Positions 50,652-60,548 of a stretch of 64,000 bases of DNA are shown here, piece by piece; the stretch's first letter is position 1, and each line of letters starts with the position of its first letter. Both the position numbers and the translations under genes were made by a program. The notes below the pieces were generated by a model, which searched no databases, was not told the origin of the DNA, and saw nothing but the letters and a program-made list of their open reading frames with translations. The DNA is from Vibrio sp. DW001 (GTDB lineage: Bacteria; Pseudomonadota; Gammaproteobacteria; Enterobacterales; Vibrionaceae): assembly GCF_029016285.1 (NCBI RefSeq), contig NZ_CP091975.1, positions 3,348,001 through 3,412,000 on the forward strand, in the 5' to 3' direction.

Positions 50652-53600
50652 TTATTGGCCTGTAAATCGGTTTTCGCCTCTGAAGATGACTCGGTCATTT
50701 CCTCGATAAATACCAAATGTGACGATCGTTGATGGATCTTCCTCCACTTCGGCGGGACCATTCCAGAAATATTGTAACCAAGGTTGGTCAACATAATTGC
50801 TACTGCAACTCGCATCACTGTCCGAGATTTTATTATTGCCTTGACGTAGCCAAATCTTAAATTGCTCTCGTCGACTGGTTCCCTGCTTTGCAAATAATTT
50901 AGCATATTGCCCCTCAGAGACCGAGCCTTCATTTGTTGACGGCGTTGTATTTAGTTCTAGTAACACATTAGCGTTGGTGCCGACGTCTGACCAAATAGAT
51001 TGCGCGCAATACGCATCAGAATTAAGCTCGCTTCCGCTATCATCTTTATTTACTACAAATTGACCTCCATCCCAATATTCTACTTTTAAAGGAATTGAGA
51101 TGTTCGTACCTTGATTGCCACCAACGTCACTGAGCACCATACGACCATATCTAAAGTCAGGTTGTTCTGAAAAACGCTTGCCAGATAGCGCACCGGTAAT
51201 ATAGGCATCAAAATCTAACGTTTCGAAGTTTACGCTATCAACCAGATCAGAAATTAATCCAAAATTGGCATTACCACTAGTGAATGGCCCATCCAAAATA
51301 GAACCATTTTTGACCACATTAAAATCACTTATTCCAACCACTATTTGGCCCGTATTGTCCCCCCAATTTGAAGGTGTCCATTCAAGATCTCTTGGTAATA
51401 TACGGGTAGATTCAATGTTCTCCCAATTATCACTTCCATTACTATTTGGGATGTTGGCTGTGGCTTTATAGGTAACCGTAACAATATTATCGTCAGTAAA
51501 TAGACCGTAGTTAGTGGTGATTAACGCATTCCCATCGCTGTCATCTTGGCTGCTTTCGGCTTGGACAATGAAACTATGTCCTATATTCTGCCCCATATAC
51601 GCAAAATCATTATGCTCATCGGCGTAATCCCACAGAGTATCGCTATCTTCAATTATGGTTAAGTGGTGAGGGTAAAAACGACCAATTTCTCTAGTTCCTG
51701 TATCGATGACCATATCTAAATACTGATTTGAACTATTATTACTTATGTCATCAATATCGGCCGATATCATTAAGCTACCGACCTCATTCCAATAAAGATT
51801 ATTAAAAAGATAATACGGCGCATCGGTGGTGCCACTGTTGTCTGTATGTGATTTACTCTCACCAGAACTAACGATATCACCTTGATCATTTTTAACAATC
51901 ATAGCTGAACCTGTCCCTGTAACACCACTTGATGGGCTCCGCTTTTCCCCTCGGATATATACAGTTGCAGATTCTGCATCATTGACAAAAAAATTGGTTG
52001 TTCTATTTGCATTGCACTTCTCTTCGGCTCCCGCTATATCCATATAAACGATAGGGATGACTTTAAGTGAAAAAACATCTCCTGCTGCGTTATAAGCCGG
52101 TCCCCCACTAGCGGTTCCATCCATAACTGACCCATTTTCGTCACAGATTGCAAATGTCCAAGGTCTTGCATGAATTTCAAAAGCGCCACTTAACTTACCG
52201 TTCCCATCAATAGGACAACCATCAAGACCTGAACAGTCAAAGTTCGGGTCTGAAAGCTGGATCAGCGACTTACCTGACTCCCAATAAGTAATATCAATTT
52301 CCGCAACTCCAGCATCAAAATCTATTGGTGTTCCAGTGCCAGATTCATTATTAAGTTCGAGATTGCCTAATTTTCCGTTTAGAGGTGAGAGTAGAGAATG
52401 TATGAACTGAACAGATTTTTTATCGTAGTTATCAACCGCGGTTTCACTACCATCATCACATGCAAGTACCTTAATTGAGAGCGGTTGGCTTTTACCTGCT
52501 ACTACTTTTTGTATATCTGCATCAAAACTGAAAGGGACAAACTGATAAAGCCCACTTTCTGGATCGACATCAGAATGATTAACCAGACTTGCAATTACCT
52601 CTACTGCACCAGAGTTAATCTTTGTTAGGTATAGGATCAACACACCATTATCTATCTGGAAACGACCAGAACTCTCCCCAGAAGTAACATTATCAGTGGA
52701 GAGTAGTCCACCATTGGTCGCTGTCGCGTAAAGCTCACCAGAAAAACCATTGGCCAAACCGTTTTGATCTCGGACTTCAAATCGTAATACTTGGGTATCA
52801 CAGACGAGTGTATAGTCAATAGTCGGTTCGAGGACGAGTTGGTATTCGGTCGGTGTCGAGCCATCAAAACAACTGCTATTGCCTATTATTTTTGCACCAG
52901 CCTGGCTTAAAGACAGTTGTTTCGCCGTTGCCGCGCCTTCTAAAACTGAGTTCTCTAATAACAGTGTTCGCGCAAGAATTTTGGCTTTAAATTGACTACC
53001 ACTACTCACCTTAATGTTCATCGCCGCATTAGGACCAAGTATTGATACATCATCAGGAAGTCCAGTTTGAATGACATCAATGGGGTTATTAAAAGACATA
53101 TTCGTGCGTATGTATATTTTTGTATCCGTTCCTGTTTTTATCGTATTTCCAGCGGTATTGATTCGAAAATAATCAAACGTATAATTCCCACCACTAGAAA
53201 ATTCGGTCGTAACAGGTGAGTCGTTTACCTCATATCTTCGAATTCTAATATCATCTTGAGCAGGAAAGATTATCGTGAATGTCTCTTTATTCAAGTTAGT
53301 AATGCTTAAATTATTCATTCCTTTCAAGATTTGAATGGTTATGTTTTGACCACTTTTATCATAACTACAATATTGGCTACCAGCTTCGCAAACTCTTTTA
53401 TAACTATTACTATTATTACCGTTATGCCCCTCAATGGTCAGATTTCCGCTTGGAAAGGTATCAGTGACTTCAAGGTCAACCTCAACTTTGTCCACATTAT
53501 CAAGTCCGCTTACACAATACCCTGCATCACAGCTATAACTCGTTGAGTATGATAAATCAGACACTTCATCAAACGCCGTATTTACATAGTATTTATTGTC

Positions 53601-55136
53601 ATTCGAGTTTTGGTACACGTAGGTCGCTGGCCAACCGCTAATGTGATAATCATCGTTTTTTGGGTTAGTCATCATTAAGCGATCGTCGGTATTAGGGGTC
53701 GTTCCTTTTACATACCAAGATTGAGCTGGTGCAGGGAAATATTGGCAAGTGCCGATTTCAGGCATCTCTTGATAAAAAGCAAAGTAACCTACTTGTTCAG
53801 AAACATGAGCTCGAGCTCGCGAGTTATTCGTATCTTCGTCTATTGCAAAACTCACCTGATTACCATTGATATCACAGCGACGAAGCCATCCGCCATCACT
53901 GCCCGTTCTCGTCTGTTTGTTTGCCACTATTCCCGTCAAGGAACTTACCGATGTCGTTGTATAATCAATACAACTATCTGCTATTGGTGCCGTTGAATTA
54001 CTTCTAAGCGTATCTAGGGTAGAGCTCGCGTTATTAAAAGCGACTGAATATGAGTCGATGGTTCCTTGAAATTCTTCGCTGGCGAGAAAGGCGATTTTTT
54101 CTGAGTTGTAAGTATAATTCGAAACGGACGAACGCGATAATTCGAGGCCCACATTCACACTCGTTCGACCTATATTTTCGATGGCCGTGGTTATCCACTT
54201 ATCGTCATTATTTCTGCTTTGAACCTGGCCTAAAACTACCGGTGTCGACGAAAAACCTGAAAAGCTTGGAATTTGAGAGAAGGTGACGTTCGTTGTATTG
54301 ACTGAAGAACTTGTACTTACGCTACTGATATCCGCATAATCTGCATAGACTTTATTCCCATCGAAATAGGCGACACCTGGTTCGATAGCGAGAAAACTGA
54401 CCGAGGTCATTGCAGTAGAACTGGAGCCATTGATTGATGGTGGGACCTCTTGGATGATACTTGCCCCCATTTTAGTCACCGAGGTAACCGATAATGTAGC
54501 GGGTGCATCCGAGTCCGCCATATCTGGATCAACCGTTGGCATAACAAACACAAGCGGAACAATATCGAATGTATTGTCAAAGCTAATATTACAGCTCCCA
54601 CCATTACAACTTGCTACCCCAAATTCAAATACCGCATCATCGCTATATTGGCGACCAAAATTAGGCAATGAATCTTCGCAGCTAAAACTCGTCGTGTCAT
54701 ATATCTCACCAACAACATTTATATTGCCATTTTTTAGAACTTTTGTGATGCTATCTAGCGGCGCTCCCCAGGTGTTGGTATTGATTGATTTACGATAATA
54801 ATTTAATTGATTCGTTGACGCATCATATGAAATAGCGGCGTTATATTGGTCCTGGAATGTGTTCCAATTTCTATATAAATCAGTATCGTATATTTCTGCC
54901 GTTTCTCCGGACGCTCGAGGTTGACTTGTACTTAGCACCCAAAAATCTTCATGATTACCGGGTTGTTGTATTTCTACGCCTTGCTCATAGAAAGCCCCAT
55001 ACAGATCAAAATAGATAGTAAAATCAGACTGACCTTTTACTGAACAGCTCGCATTATTCGCGGGTCCAGGGTCAAACCCCCAAGTAACAGATGAGAATAA
55101 AAACAAAGATATCGTAAGATAGAACTTCATATTCAT
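50652..55136 (-). CDS. mshQ: MSHA biogenesis protein MshQ
   Basis: MshQ is the very large last gene of the MSHA operon, thought to be a surface or pilus-associated adhesin-like protein. It has 1494 residues: a Sec signal peptide (about 1-20, ending TWG), multiple beta-rich regions with many Ser/Thr/Asn, cysteine pairs such as CSYDKSGQ and CDAGYC, and a C-terminal domain recognisable as the MshQ/DUF6701 type. The sugar or protein ligand is not identifiable. It overlaps mshP by 4 bases, so it is co-translated with the minor pseudopilins. Confidence 0.85.
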   Translation of the reverse strand: MNMKFYLTISLFLFSSVTWGFDPGPANNASCSVKGQSDFTIYFDLYGAFYEQGVEIQQPGNHEDFWVLSTSQPRASGETAEIYDTDLYRNWNTFQDQYNAAISYDASTNQLNYYRKSINTNTWGAPLDSITKVLKNGNINVVGEIYDTTSFSCEDSLPNFGRQYSDDAVFEFGVASCNGGSCNISFDNTFDIVPLVFVMPTVDPDMADSDAPATLSVTSVTKMGASIIQEVPPSINGSSSTAMTSVSFLAIEPGVAYFDGNKVYADYADISSVSTSSSVNTTNVTFSQIPSFSGFSSTPVVLGQVQSRNNDDKWITTAIENIGRTSVNVGLELSRSSVSNYTYNSEKIAFLASEEFQGTIDSYSVAFNNASSTLDTLRSNSTAPIADSCIDYTTTSVSSLTGIVANKQTRTGSDGGWLRRCDINGNQVSFAIDEDTNNSRARAHVSEQVGYFAFYQEMPEIGTCQYFPAPAQSWYVKGTTPNTDDRLMMTNPKNDDYHISGWPATYVYQNSNDNKYYVNTAFDEVSDLSYSTSYSCDAGYCVSGLDNVDKVEVDLEVTDTFPSGNLTIEGHNGNNSNSYKRVCEAGSQYCSYDKSGQNITIQILKGMNNLSITNLNKETFTIIFPAQDDIRIRRYEVNDSPVTTEFSSGGNYTFDYFRINTAGNTIKTGTDTKIYIRTNMSFNNPIDVIQTGLPDDVSILGPNAAMNIKVSSGSQFKAKILARTLLLENSVLEGAATAKQLSLSQAGAKIIGNSSCFDGSTPTEYQLVLEPTIDYTLVCDTQVLRFEVRDQNGLANGFSGELYATATNGGLLSTDNVTSGESSGRFQIDNGVLILYLTKINSGAVEVIASLVNHSDVDPESGLYQFVPFSFDADIQKVVAGKSQPLSIKVLACDDGSETAVDNYDKKSVQFIHSLLSPLNGKLGNLELNNESGTGTPIDFDAGVAEIDITYWESGKSLIQLSDPNFDCSGLDGCPIDGNGKLSGAFEIHARPWTFAICDENGSVMDGTASGGPAYNAAGDVFSLKVIPIVYMDIAGAEEKCNANRTTNFFVNDAESATVYIRGEKRSPSSGVTGTGSAMIVKNDQGDIVSSGESKSHTDNSGTTDAPYYLFNNLYWNEVGSLMISADIDDISNNSSNQYLDMVIDTGTREIGRFYPHHLTIIEDSDTLWDYADEHNDFAYMGQNIGHSFIVQAESSQDDSDGNALITTNYGLFTDDNIVTVTYKATANIPNSNGSDNWENIESTRILPRDLEWTPSNWGDNTGQIVVGISDFNVVKNGSILDGPFTSGNANFGLISDLVDSVNFETLDFDAYITGALSGKRFSEQPDFRYGRMVLSDVGGNQGTNISIPLKVEYWDGGQFVVNKDDSGSELNSDAYCAQSIWSDVGTNANVLLELNTTPSTNEGSVSEGQYAKLFAKQGTSRREQFKIWLRQGNNKISDSDASCSSNYVDQPWLQYFWNGPAEVEEDPSTIVTFGIYRGNDRVIFRGENRFTGQ

Positions 55137-55603
55137 TGCTCCACAGCCCTAAGCCAAACTTCTTGCTCACGCTGCACTTGAAAAATAGCGACAGAGCTGC
55201 AAATAGCCACGGTCGTTACGCGGAAATACTTAAGATCATCGGGCAGAGATGATACTGGTGCCGTACAGGTTACCTGTGGTGTGGAACAAGGCAGTCCTTC
55301 TTTTAAGTCTTCCCTTGCACTCGTGTTACCGCTAATGGAACTACAGTTGGTTACAAGCTCTGAAAGGCTGCCATCACCCCCAATTGGGTATAGCCGTGTT
55401 AGCGCCCATTCACTAGCCGAATTTGCTAAAAACCAAGCTTGGGTACCCAAGTTCTCTCTTGTTAACGTATCCTGATTCGACCATTTTATGCGCATTAAAT
55501 TAGAGGCGAGCAAACTCATCACGACGACAATAAACACCGCCATAATGATCATATTCCCATGCTGCCTTTTCGACTTAGCACCGAACCTCTGCTTAAGGGA
55601 CAT
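55133..55603 (-). CDS. mshP: MSHA minor pilin-like protein MshP
   Basis: MshP is a minor pseudopilin-like component of 156 residues. The prepilin-like N-terminus reads KRQHG followed by NMIIMAVFIVVVMSLLAS: there is a Gly before the processing point but Asn at +1 and no Glu at +5, unlike the other pilins of the operon. This resembles GspK-type minor pseudopilins, which also lack Glu5. It overlaps mshO by 11 bases and mshQ by 4. Confidence 0.85.
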   Translation of the reverse strand: MSLKQRFGAKSKRQHGNMIIMAVFIVVVMSLLASNLMRIKWSNQDTLTRENLGTQAWFLANSASEWALTRLYPIGGDGSLSELVTNCSSISGNTSAREDLKEGLPCSTPQVTCTAPVSSLPDDLKYFRVTTVAICSSVAIFQVQREQEVWLRAVEQ

Positions 55604-56357
55604 TTAACACCTGCACATCATGTTTATAAGAGCTCTCTTCACCATTGCTATCAAATAATAGATCCATATGTACTAGACCTCCCCTCTGAAGGGTCGGCTC
55701 TTTGTAATAAAATTGACTGCCAGAGAAGCGCAGTCCATCACCCAGCGTACTTTTACTGCCTGAACCCACGCTTTTTGAAATAACCCCAGTGCTAGCAATA
55801 CAATAGGACACCTGATTAGAATACGTATAGTAACGATTAGCGATCGAGTGGCTATCGAAATTGTCATTTACTTGATACGCATAAACCCCTGCACTTAGGG
55901 CTACCTCAATACAGCTCGTAACATTGGTATCGCGACACCCAGCTAAAGAGAGTGAACGACTATTGTCACTAAGATCACCGGGTTGACTCGGATTAATCGT
56001 AAGTCGATCCCCACTCGCTCCGCTTATGCGTTTCCCTTGATTATCAACAACGAACTGAAGCGTTCGATCGACCTCATTTCGTGAATAAAAACCCGCATTG
56101 TTGATAGGATAAAAGGTTAAACACTTATCGCCTTGGGAATCGTTCACGACATTAAAACTATTGGGTACTGCGTGACGAATTTCTCGTGTTATTTTTTCTA
56201 TTACAAATCGAGCTTGATTCTGAATTCTCTGTCTATCAATGCTATCCGCATAGCCTCTGGACCCCATTTCTATTACTGAACTGGCACCAATAAAGATGAT
56301 GCCCATAATAATAATAGTCATCACCATTTCAATAAGAGTAAAACCTTTAACTCTCAT
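55593..56357 (-). CDS. mshO: MSHA minor pilin MshO
   Basis: MshO is a type IV minor pilin of 254 residues. Its prepilin peptide MRVKG is followed by FTLIEMVMTIIIMG, with the conserved Glu5, and by a 20-residue hydrophobic helix. The C-terminal globular part contains several cysteines. Its ATG overlaps the mshD stop by one base, so the two are coupled. Confidence 0.9.
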   Translation of the reverse strand: MRVKGFTLIEMVMTIIIMGIIFIGASSVIEMGSRGYADSIDRQRIQNQARFVIEKITREIRHAVPNSFNVVNDSQGDKCLTFYPINNAGFYSRNEVDRTLQFVVDNQGKRISGASGDRLTINPSQPGDLSDNSRSLSLAGCRDTNVTSCIEVALSAGVYAYQVNDNFDSHSIANRYYTYSNQVSYCIASTGVISKSVGSGSKSTLGDGLRFSGSQFYYKEPTLQRGGLVHMDLLFDSNGEESSYKHDVQVLNVP

Positions 56358-56965
56358 TAATAGTTTCCTCTATGAGCAACAAAATCGTACGAACCATAAC
56401 TGCCCGCAACAATCTCTACTCTCACTTTCTTAAACTGGCTAGAACCACCAACACTCACTTTATCAACGGTCACATTAGCGGTGAAATTTGGATATTCATT
56501 ACTAATAGAATTACCTAAAACATCACTCAAGCTCCCAGCTTCGCTCAATTCTTCATTACAATTCGCTTTGCTCGCGTCATTTGTATACCAACAACCGATA
56601 TAATCATCCACGTCATTGAAATTTTCCGGTTGGCGAGTCGTGCCATCTAACTCATCAGTACCGGTGTCTGGGCCTAAAGATGTCGAACAAGGTACAGCGT
56701 TTCCGTTGGTATCATTTTCACCGCAACGAATGATCCCGCCATCGGGATCGCTATTATGATCATACCCTCTGGCTAAAATTTCTGTTGTTAAGCTGTTGGC
56801 TAATGCAGAGGCGCGGACTTCGTAATGTGAGCGAGCAGAGTCTTCTATCTGCGGGAATAGAAACGAAGTCAATGACACCATCGCAATACCGATAATAACG
56901 ATAGCAACAATACTCTCTATTAGAGTAAACCCAGCCGATTTTATAGCAAAACGATTAGCAACCAT
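56357..56965 (-). CDS. mshD: MSHA minor pilin MshD
   Basis: MshD is a minor pilin of 202 residues with short leader ...AIKSAG followed by FTLIESIVAIVIIG. The ATG at 56965 has AGGG 7 bases upstream; an ATG two codons earlier sits too close to that site. It overlaps mshC by 11 bases. Cysteine-rich globular domain. Confidence 0.88.
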   Translation of the reverse strand: MVANRFAIKSAGFTLIESIVAIVIIGIAMVSLTSFLFPQIEDSARSHYEVRASALANSLTTEILARGYDHNSDPDGGIIRCGENDTNGNAVPCSTSLGPDTGTDELDGTTRQPENFNDVDDYIGCWYTNDASKANCNEELSEAGSLSDVLGNSISNEYPNFTANVTVDKVSVGGSSQFKKVRVEIVAGSYGSYDFVAHRGNY

Positions 56966-57440
56966 AAACATACCCTACGCTATTAATACAAACACCGACG
57001 GTTTCCGTAGGGCTTTTTATATCAATTCTTACATTACTTGGTGTCGGTTCGCCTAGCAGGTCAAAATCCACCGTCATACTGGGTTCAAAGGTTACCTCTT
57101 CAGGTAATACTAGGTTATTACTACGTGAACTATCAGTGGCACTGCAGCTGGCTACGGAACCTAAACAACTAATGGTATTAATGGTATTACTGGTATTACT
57201 GACGACGGATAAACGGTATTCGTCTGAAAGGGTATTGGTACTATCTATATTCGATTGCATACGACCAAGCTGGATCTGGCGTATGATCGATATGGCTTGT
57301 TCTTGAGCGGCGTAAGGAGAAAAACTGGAGGAACCGATATAGCGGCTAGCCGCATAGACGGAAAGTATGCTAAGAAGGAGAATGACAACGACTAATTCAA
57401 CAAGAGTAAAGCCGTTGTGACTGTCTGAGGTCGACTTCAT
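56955..57440 (-). CDS. mshC: MSHA minor pilin MshC
   Basis: MshC is a minor pilin of 161 residues from the ATG at 57440 (MKSTSDSHNG then FTLVELVVVILLLS); an alternative GTG three codons earlier is possible. The Glu5 needed for pilus packing is present. It ends with a GVCINSVGYVYGC cysteine pair, a probable disulfide loop. It follows mshA after a hairpin. Confidence 0.88.
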   Translation of the reverse strand: MKSTSDSHNGFTLVELVVVILLLSILSVYAASRYIGSSSFSPYAAQEQAISIIRQIQLGRMQSNIDSTNTLSDEYRLSVVSNTSNTINTISCLGSVASCSATDSSRSNNLVLPEEVTFEPSMTVDFDLLGEPTPSNVRIDIKSPTETVGVCINSVGYVYGC

Positions 57441-57489
57441 AGATACCACACTTAAAGATCAATGCTAAGTATAAAATATGTTGTTAATA

Positions 57490-57518
57490 ATAAGGCCAGC
57501 AACGTTTACTGACCTTAT
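57490..57518 (-). terminator. Hairpin after mshA, possible attenuator
   Basis: Read on the minus strand, ATAAGGTCAG pairs with CTGGCCTTAT (10 bp with one G-T) across a 9-base loop and is followed by a T-containing run. It sits in the 106-base gap between mshA and mshC and could let the major pilin be made in excess over the minor pilins. Confidence 0.5.
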
Positions 57519-57546
57519 ATTTAAATTAACACATCACATCGTCACA

Positions 57547-58035
57547 TTATTTACAATCAGTCACGTTGACATTTACTGTTGGCGTGTTGCCACTTTGAGT
57601 TGGTTCTATGTATTCAACATAACATTTTGTAATCCCTGCATATGCCGTAATTGAGTCAGAAGCCAATGTCGCTCTATAGGTCGTCCCATCAGTGCTCACA
57701 AAACCAGCCCAATCCGTAGCATTGCCCAACCCAGTAACAGCTTCAGGCAAATCAGTAGCAGTAGGGTAACCAAATACAGTATTAATTGTAGTCGAACCTT
57801 CAGTAATTGAAGCGCCTGTAGCGCCTTTCGCTAACGACTCGATACCTTCAATGGCGGACTTACCAAATACAATACCACCAGCGCCATTAACTGCACCCGA
57901 TAGACCTTGAATAGCCGAAACACGTGCATCTTCTTGCAAGTTCAAAAACCTAGGGGCCGCTGTAACAGCCAGAATACCCAGAATAACAATGACCACAACC
58001 AATTCGATTAGGGTAAAACCACCTTGTCTCTTCAT
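57547..58035 (-). CDS. mshA: MSHA major pilin MshA
   Basis: MshA is the major subunit of the MSHA type IVa pilus, which mediates surface attachment and biofilm initiation. The protein has 162 residues: leader MKRQGG, cut before [26 protein letters not shown], Glu5 present, and a C-terminal cysteine pair (KCYVEYIEP...VTDCK) that should form the D-region disulfide loop. It has 97-153-base gaps on both sides, unlike its tightly packed neighbours, so it may be expressed separately. Confidence 0.93.
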   Translation of the reverse strand: MKRQGGFTLIELVVVIVILGILAVTAAPRFLNLQEDARVSAIQGLSGAVNGAGGIVFGKSAIEGIESLAKGATGASITEGSTTINTVFGYPTATDLPEAVTGLGNATDWAGFVSTDGTTYRATLASDSITAYAGITKCYVEYIEPTQSGNTPTVNVNVTDCK

Positions 58036-58188
58036 AACTCACTCTCTCTAAATGAAATGTAACAAGCTCAGACCAACTGAATACTTGAATTTACTAATGA
58101 ATGTCTACATTGCTGTCACTATAAGTAATAGCCAAGCAACAATACTTATCAATAGCGATATTTAAAGTAAACATCGCCATGTTAACGG

Positions 58189-58731
58189 TTAGTTGGTTAG
58201 GTTCACCAATACACGACCTGTCGTTATGTCGTACTCAAAATTATGATTAGTCGAGCCTTCCAACTGTGTGTAGGTGCAGGTGCCACTGTTGGTTGCCGCA
58301 GCAGAGTACCTTGCATCCGCATCCGAGGTATCATTTTCAACCACCGTTGGTGGGTTTTGAAGCAAGTTTTCCATCAACTCTAAACAAATCGCGTTTGTTG
58401 CACCTGTTGCACCCGAGTTCGCCGTACTTGATACAGCAAGTGGATAACCGTCGCGAAAGCCACTGTTATTCGATGAATCGGTGAGAATAAAGTCGACGCC
58501 GTCGTAATCGACAACATTAACATTATTAACCTGCGGCCTAGATTCTGCTTCCCATTGAGCTCGAGCAGAAAGCACCGCCGTTGCAAATCCGCCTGCAACC
58601 CCTTCAATACTTGCTTTTTTTGCTTCGTCAGTGATATCCAAAAACTTTGGCAATGCCGCTACGGCTAATAATCCGACCACAACAATGACAATGACCAATT
58701 CAACTAAAGAAAAACCAGTCTGTTTTTTCAT
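58189..58731 (-). CDS. mshB: MSHA pilin-like protein MshB
   Basis: MshB is an accessory pilin of 180 residues from the ATG at 58731 (MKKQTG then FSLVELVIVIVVVGLLAVAALPKFLD); an earlier in-frame start would add 14 residues to the leader and is disfavoured. Glu5 is present. The C-terminal half has two cysteines. It lies between mshF and mshA. Confidence 0.9.
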   Translation of the reverse strand: MKKQTGFSLVELVIVIVVVGLLAVAALPKFLDITDEAKKASIEGVAGGFATAVLSARAQWEAESRPQVNNVNVVDYDGVDFILTDSSNNSGFRDGYPLAVSSTANSGATGATNAICLELMENLLQNPPTVVENDTSDADARYSAAATNSGTCTYTQLEGSTNHNFEYDITTGRVLVNLTN

Positions 58732-58808
58732 ACTGTCTTCTACCTTTTTTTCTGGAGCGCATTCTATATGCATAATTTATGTACTTGGTTAATTTTGCGT
58801 CAACTAAT

Positions 58809-59264
58809 TCATTTAATTGATGTATCAATATTAATAGATAATTTTTTATCTATAATTTTCAATATTATAACATCGTGTTCTGTATAACTATAACTACAAA
58901 TATAGTCATTTTTAATATTATCACTTTTTATGCTGTCTAGAGGACGCCCAAACACCTCTTTACTTTCATTTAACAACAAAAGCCAATAGCCACAATCAAT
59001 GACACCTTCTTTTATCGGTAAGGGCCAACCTTCTGAATTAAAATGAATTTCTTTTTTATCCACTATCATCGTTTCTGGCCGTTTTTGAATCAACCAGTTC
59101 TCTTTATAGAAATTCGCTTTATTCAGCATTCTTTTTGCAGCGACCGCATACGCGGTTTCCATCGTTGTAACCTGTAGTTTATTCCCTATGGATAGAACGG
59201 ATAGCGTCAATATGGATATCAATAATAGCCATACTGCAAATCGAGGTGATACCGACGGAATCAC
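58809..59264 (-). CDS. mshF: MSHA biogenesis protein MshF
   Basis: MshF is a small bitopic membrane protein of uncertain role in MSHA assembly. I choose the GTG at 59264, with AAAAGGAT eight bases upstream, giving 151 residues and starting just after mshG ends; a GTG at 59306 would instead overlap mshG by 37 bases. A membrane helix lies at about 10-30 (AVWLLLISILTLSVLSIG) followed by a periplasmic region. Confidence 0.8.
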   Translation of the reverse strand: MIPSVSPRFAVWLLLISILTLSVLSIGNKLQVTTMETAYAVAAKRMLNKANFYKENWLIQKRPETMIVDKKEIHFNSEGWPLPIKEGVIDCGYWLLLLNESKEVFGRPLDSIKSDNIKNDYICSYSYTEHDVIILKIIDKKLSINIDTSIK

Positions 59265-59269
59265 AATGG

Positions 59270-60502
59270 CTATCCTTTTCCCTGTATCGCGTCCAGCATC
59301 CCCCACATTGGTAGAAATATCCCCAACGCTAAGATCAATACAATACCGGCTACAAACACCAACAATATAGGTTCAATTCTCGCGGTTAATGTTTTAAGAT
59401 CATAGTCAACTTCTCGATCATAAAAATCGGCCACTTCTAATAATAGCTCATCAATACGACCCGTCTCTTCACCTACGGAGATCATTTGAATAACTAATGG
59501 GGTAAAAATACCACTTTTGATGGCGGTATTTGAAACCGTACCCCCCGCTTCTATTGAACTTTTCATTGCCAATAGTCGCAATTCAAGGAATCGATTTCCC
59601 ATCGCTTCTGCTGATAGCGCAATGGATTGGTTCAGTGGCACGCCTGATTTCAGCATGAGAGCAAACGTTCGTGAAAATCTCGCCATTTGAGCCCGGGTGA
59701 CAATGCTACCTACTATGGGCATTTTTAGTCTAAAACCATCCCACTTCTCTCTGCCACTAGGGTTTGATGTCCATGTTTTAAACGCAAATAAGGCACCAAA
59801 TATTCCAGCAATAATTGCCCCCCAATATGAGACAACAAAATTGGACGTGCCAATCAATATTCGTGTAGGTAATGGTAGGTCAACACCAAATCGACTAAAC
59901 ATACTGGCAAACTGAGGGATGACGAAGTAGTTCAAGATACCGAGTGCAAGCGTAACAAAGACGATGACGAAAGTAGGATATCGCATTGCGCTTTTTATTC
60001 GCTTTCTCGTCTCCAACTCTTGTTCATAGTAATTACTTAGCTGAAGCAATACCTCATCCAACCGCCCCGTATTTTCGCCCACGCTAATCATAGAAACAAA
60101 CAGAGAGCTAAATACGTTGCTATGCATTCCCATTGACGCCGAGAGATTTCGCCCGTTAGTCAGTTCGGACACCACCTCTTCTAACGCTTTTTTAAGTTGT
60201 TTATTATCTGTATTAGAGGCCAATCCATTGATAGATCGTAGCAATGGAACGCCAGCTTTAGTCAGGCTATACATCTGACGACAAAATATAACCAGCACTT
60301 CTAACGGAATCGATGGCGTAAACAGTTTAACAAGATCAAAATTGGCTATTCCGCCGCCAGACGCACTACCAATAGTAATAGAGGTAGGAATAACCCCTCG
60401 ATTCATCAAGGTGTCTGCAGCCAGCTCTTCAGTGGGAGCTTCTACATCTCCTACCACTTGTTTGCCATCTGAGCTTCGTCCCTGATATCGATAATTTGGC
60501 AT
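59270..60502 (-). CDS. mshG: MSHA inner-membrane platform protein MshG
   Basis: MshG is the PilC/GspF-type platform protein of the pilus motor. The protein has 410 residues, with two T2SSF domains (about 70-190 and 275-395) and membrane helices near 170, 220 and 380. Signatures include VFSSLFVSMISVGENTGRLDE and its repeat IFTPLVIQMISVGEETGRIDE. It follows mshE by 46 bases. Confidence 0.93.
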   Translation of the reverse strand: MPNYRYQGRSSDGKQVVGDVEAPTEELAADTLMNRGVIPTSITIGSASGGGIANFDLVKLFTPSIPLEVLVIFCRQMYSLTKAGVPLLRSINGLASNTDNKQLKKALEEVVSELTNGRNLSASMGMHSNVFSSLFVSMISVGENTGRLDEVLLQLSNYYEQELETRKRIKSAMRYPTFVIVFVTLALGILNYFVIPQFASMFSRFGVDLPLPTRILIGTSNFVVSYWGAIIAGIFGALFAFKTWTSNPSGREKWDGFRLKMPIVGSIVTRAQMARFSRTFALMLKSGVPLNQSIALSAEAMGNRFLELRLLAMKSSIEAGGTVSNTAIKSGIFTPLVIQMISVGEETGRIDELLLEVADFYDREVDYDLKTLTARIEPILLVFVAGIVLILALGIFLPMWGMLDAIQGKG

Positions 60503-60548
60503 GGATTATTTCTGACTCCGCATATTAGGGTCGGTTGACCTGTCGTGA

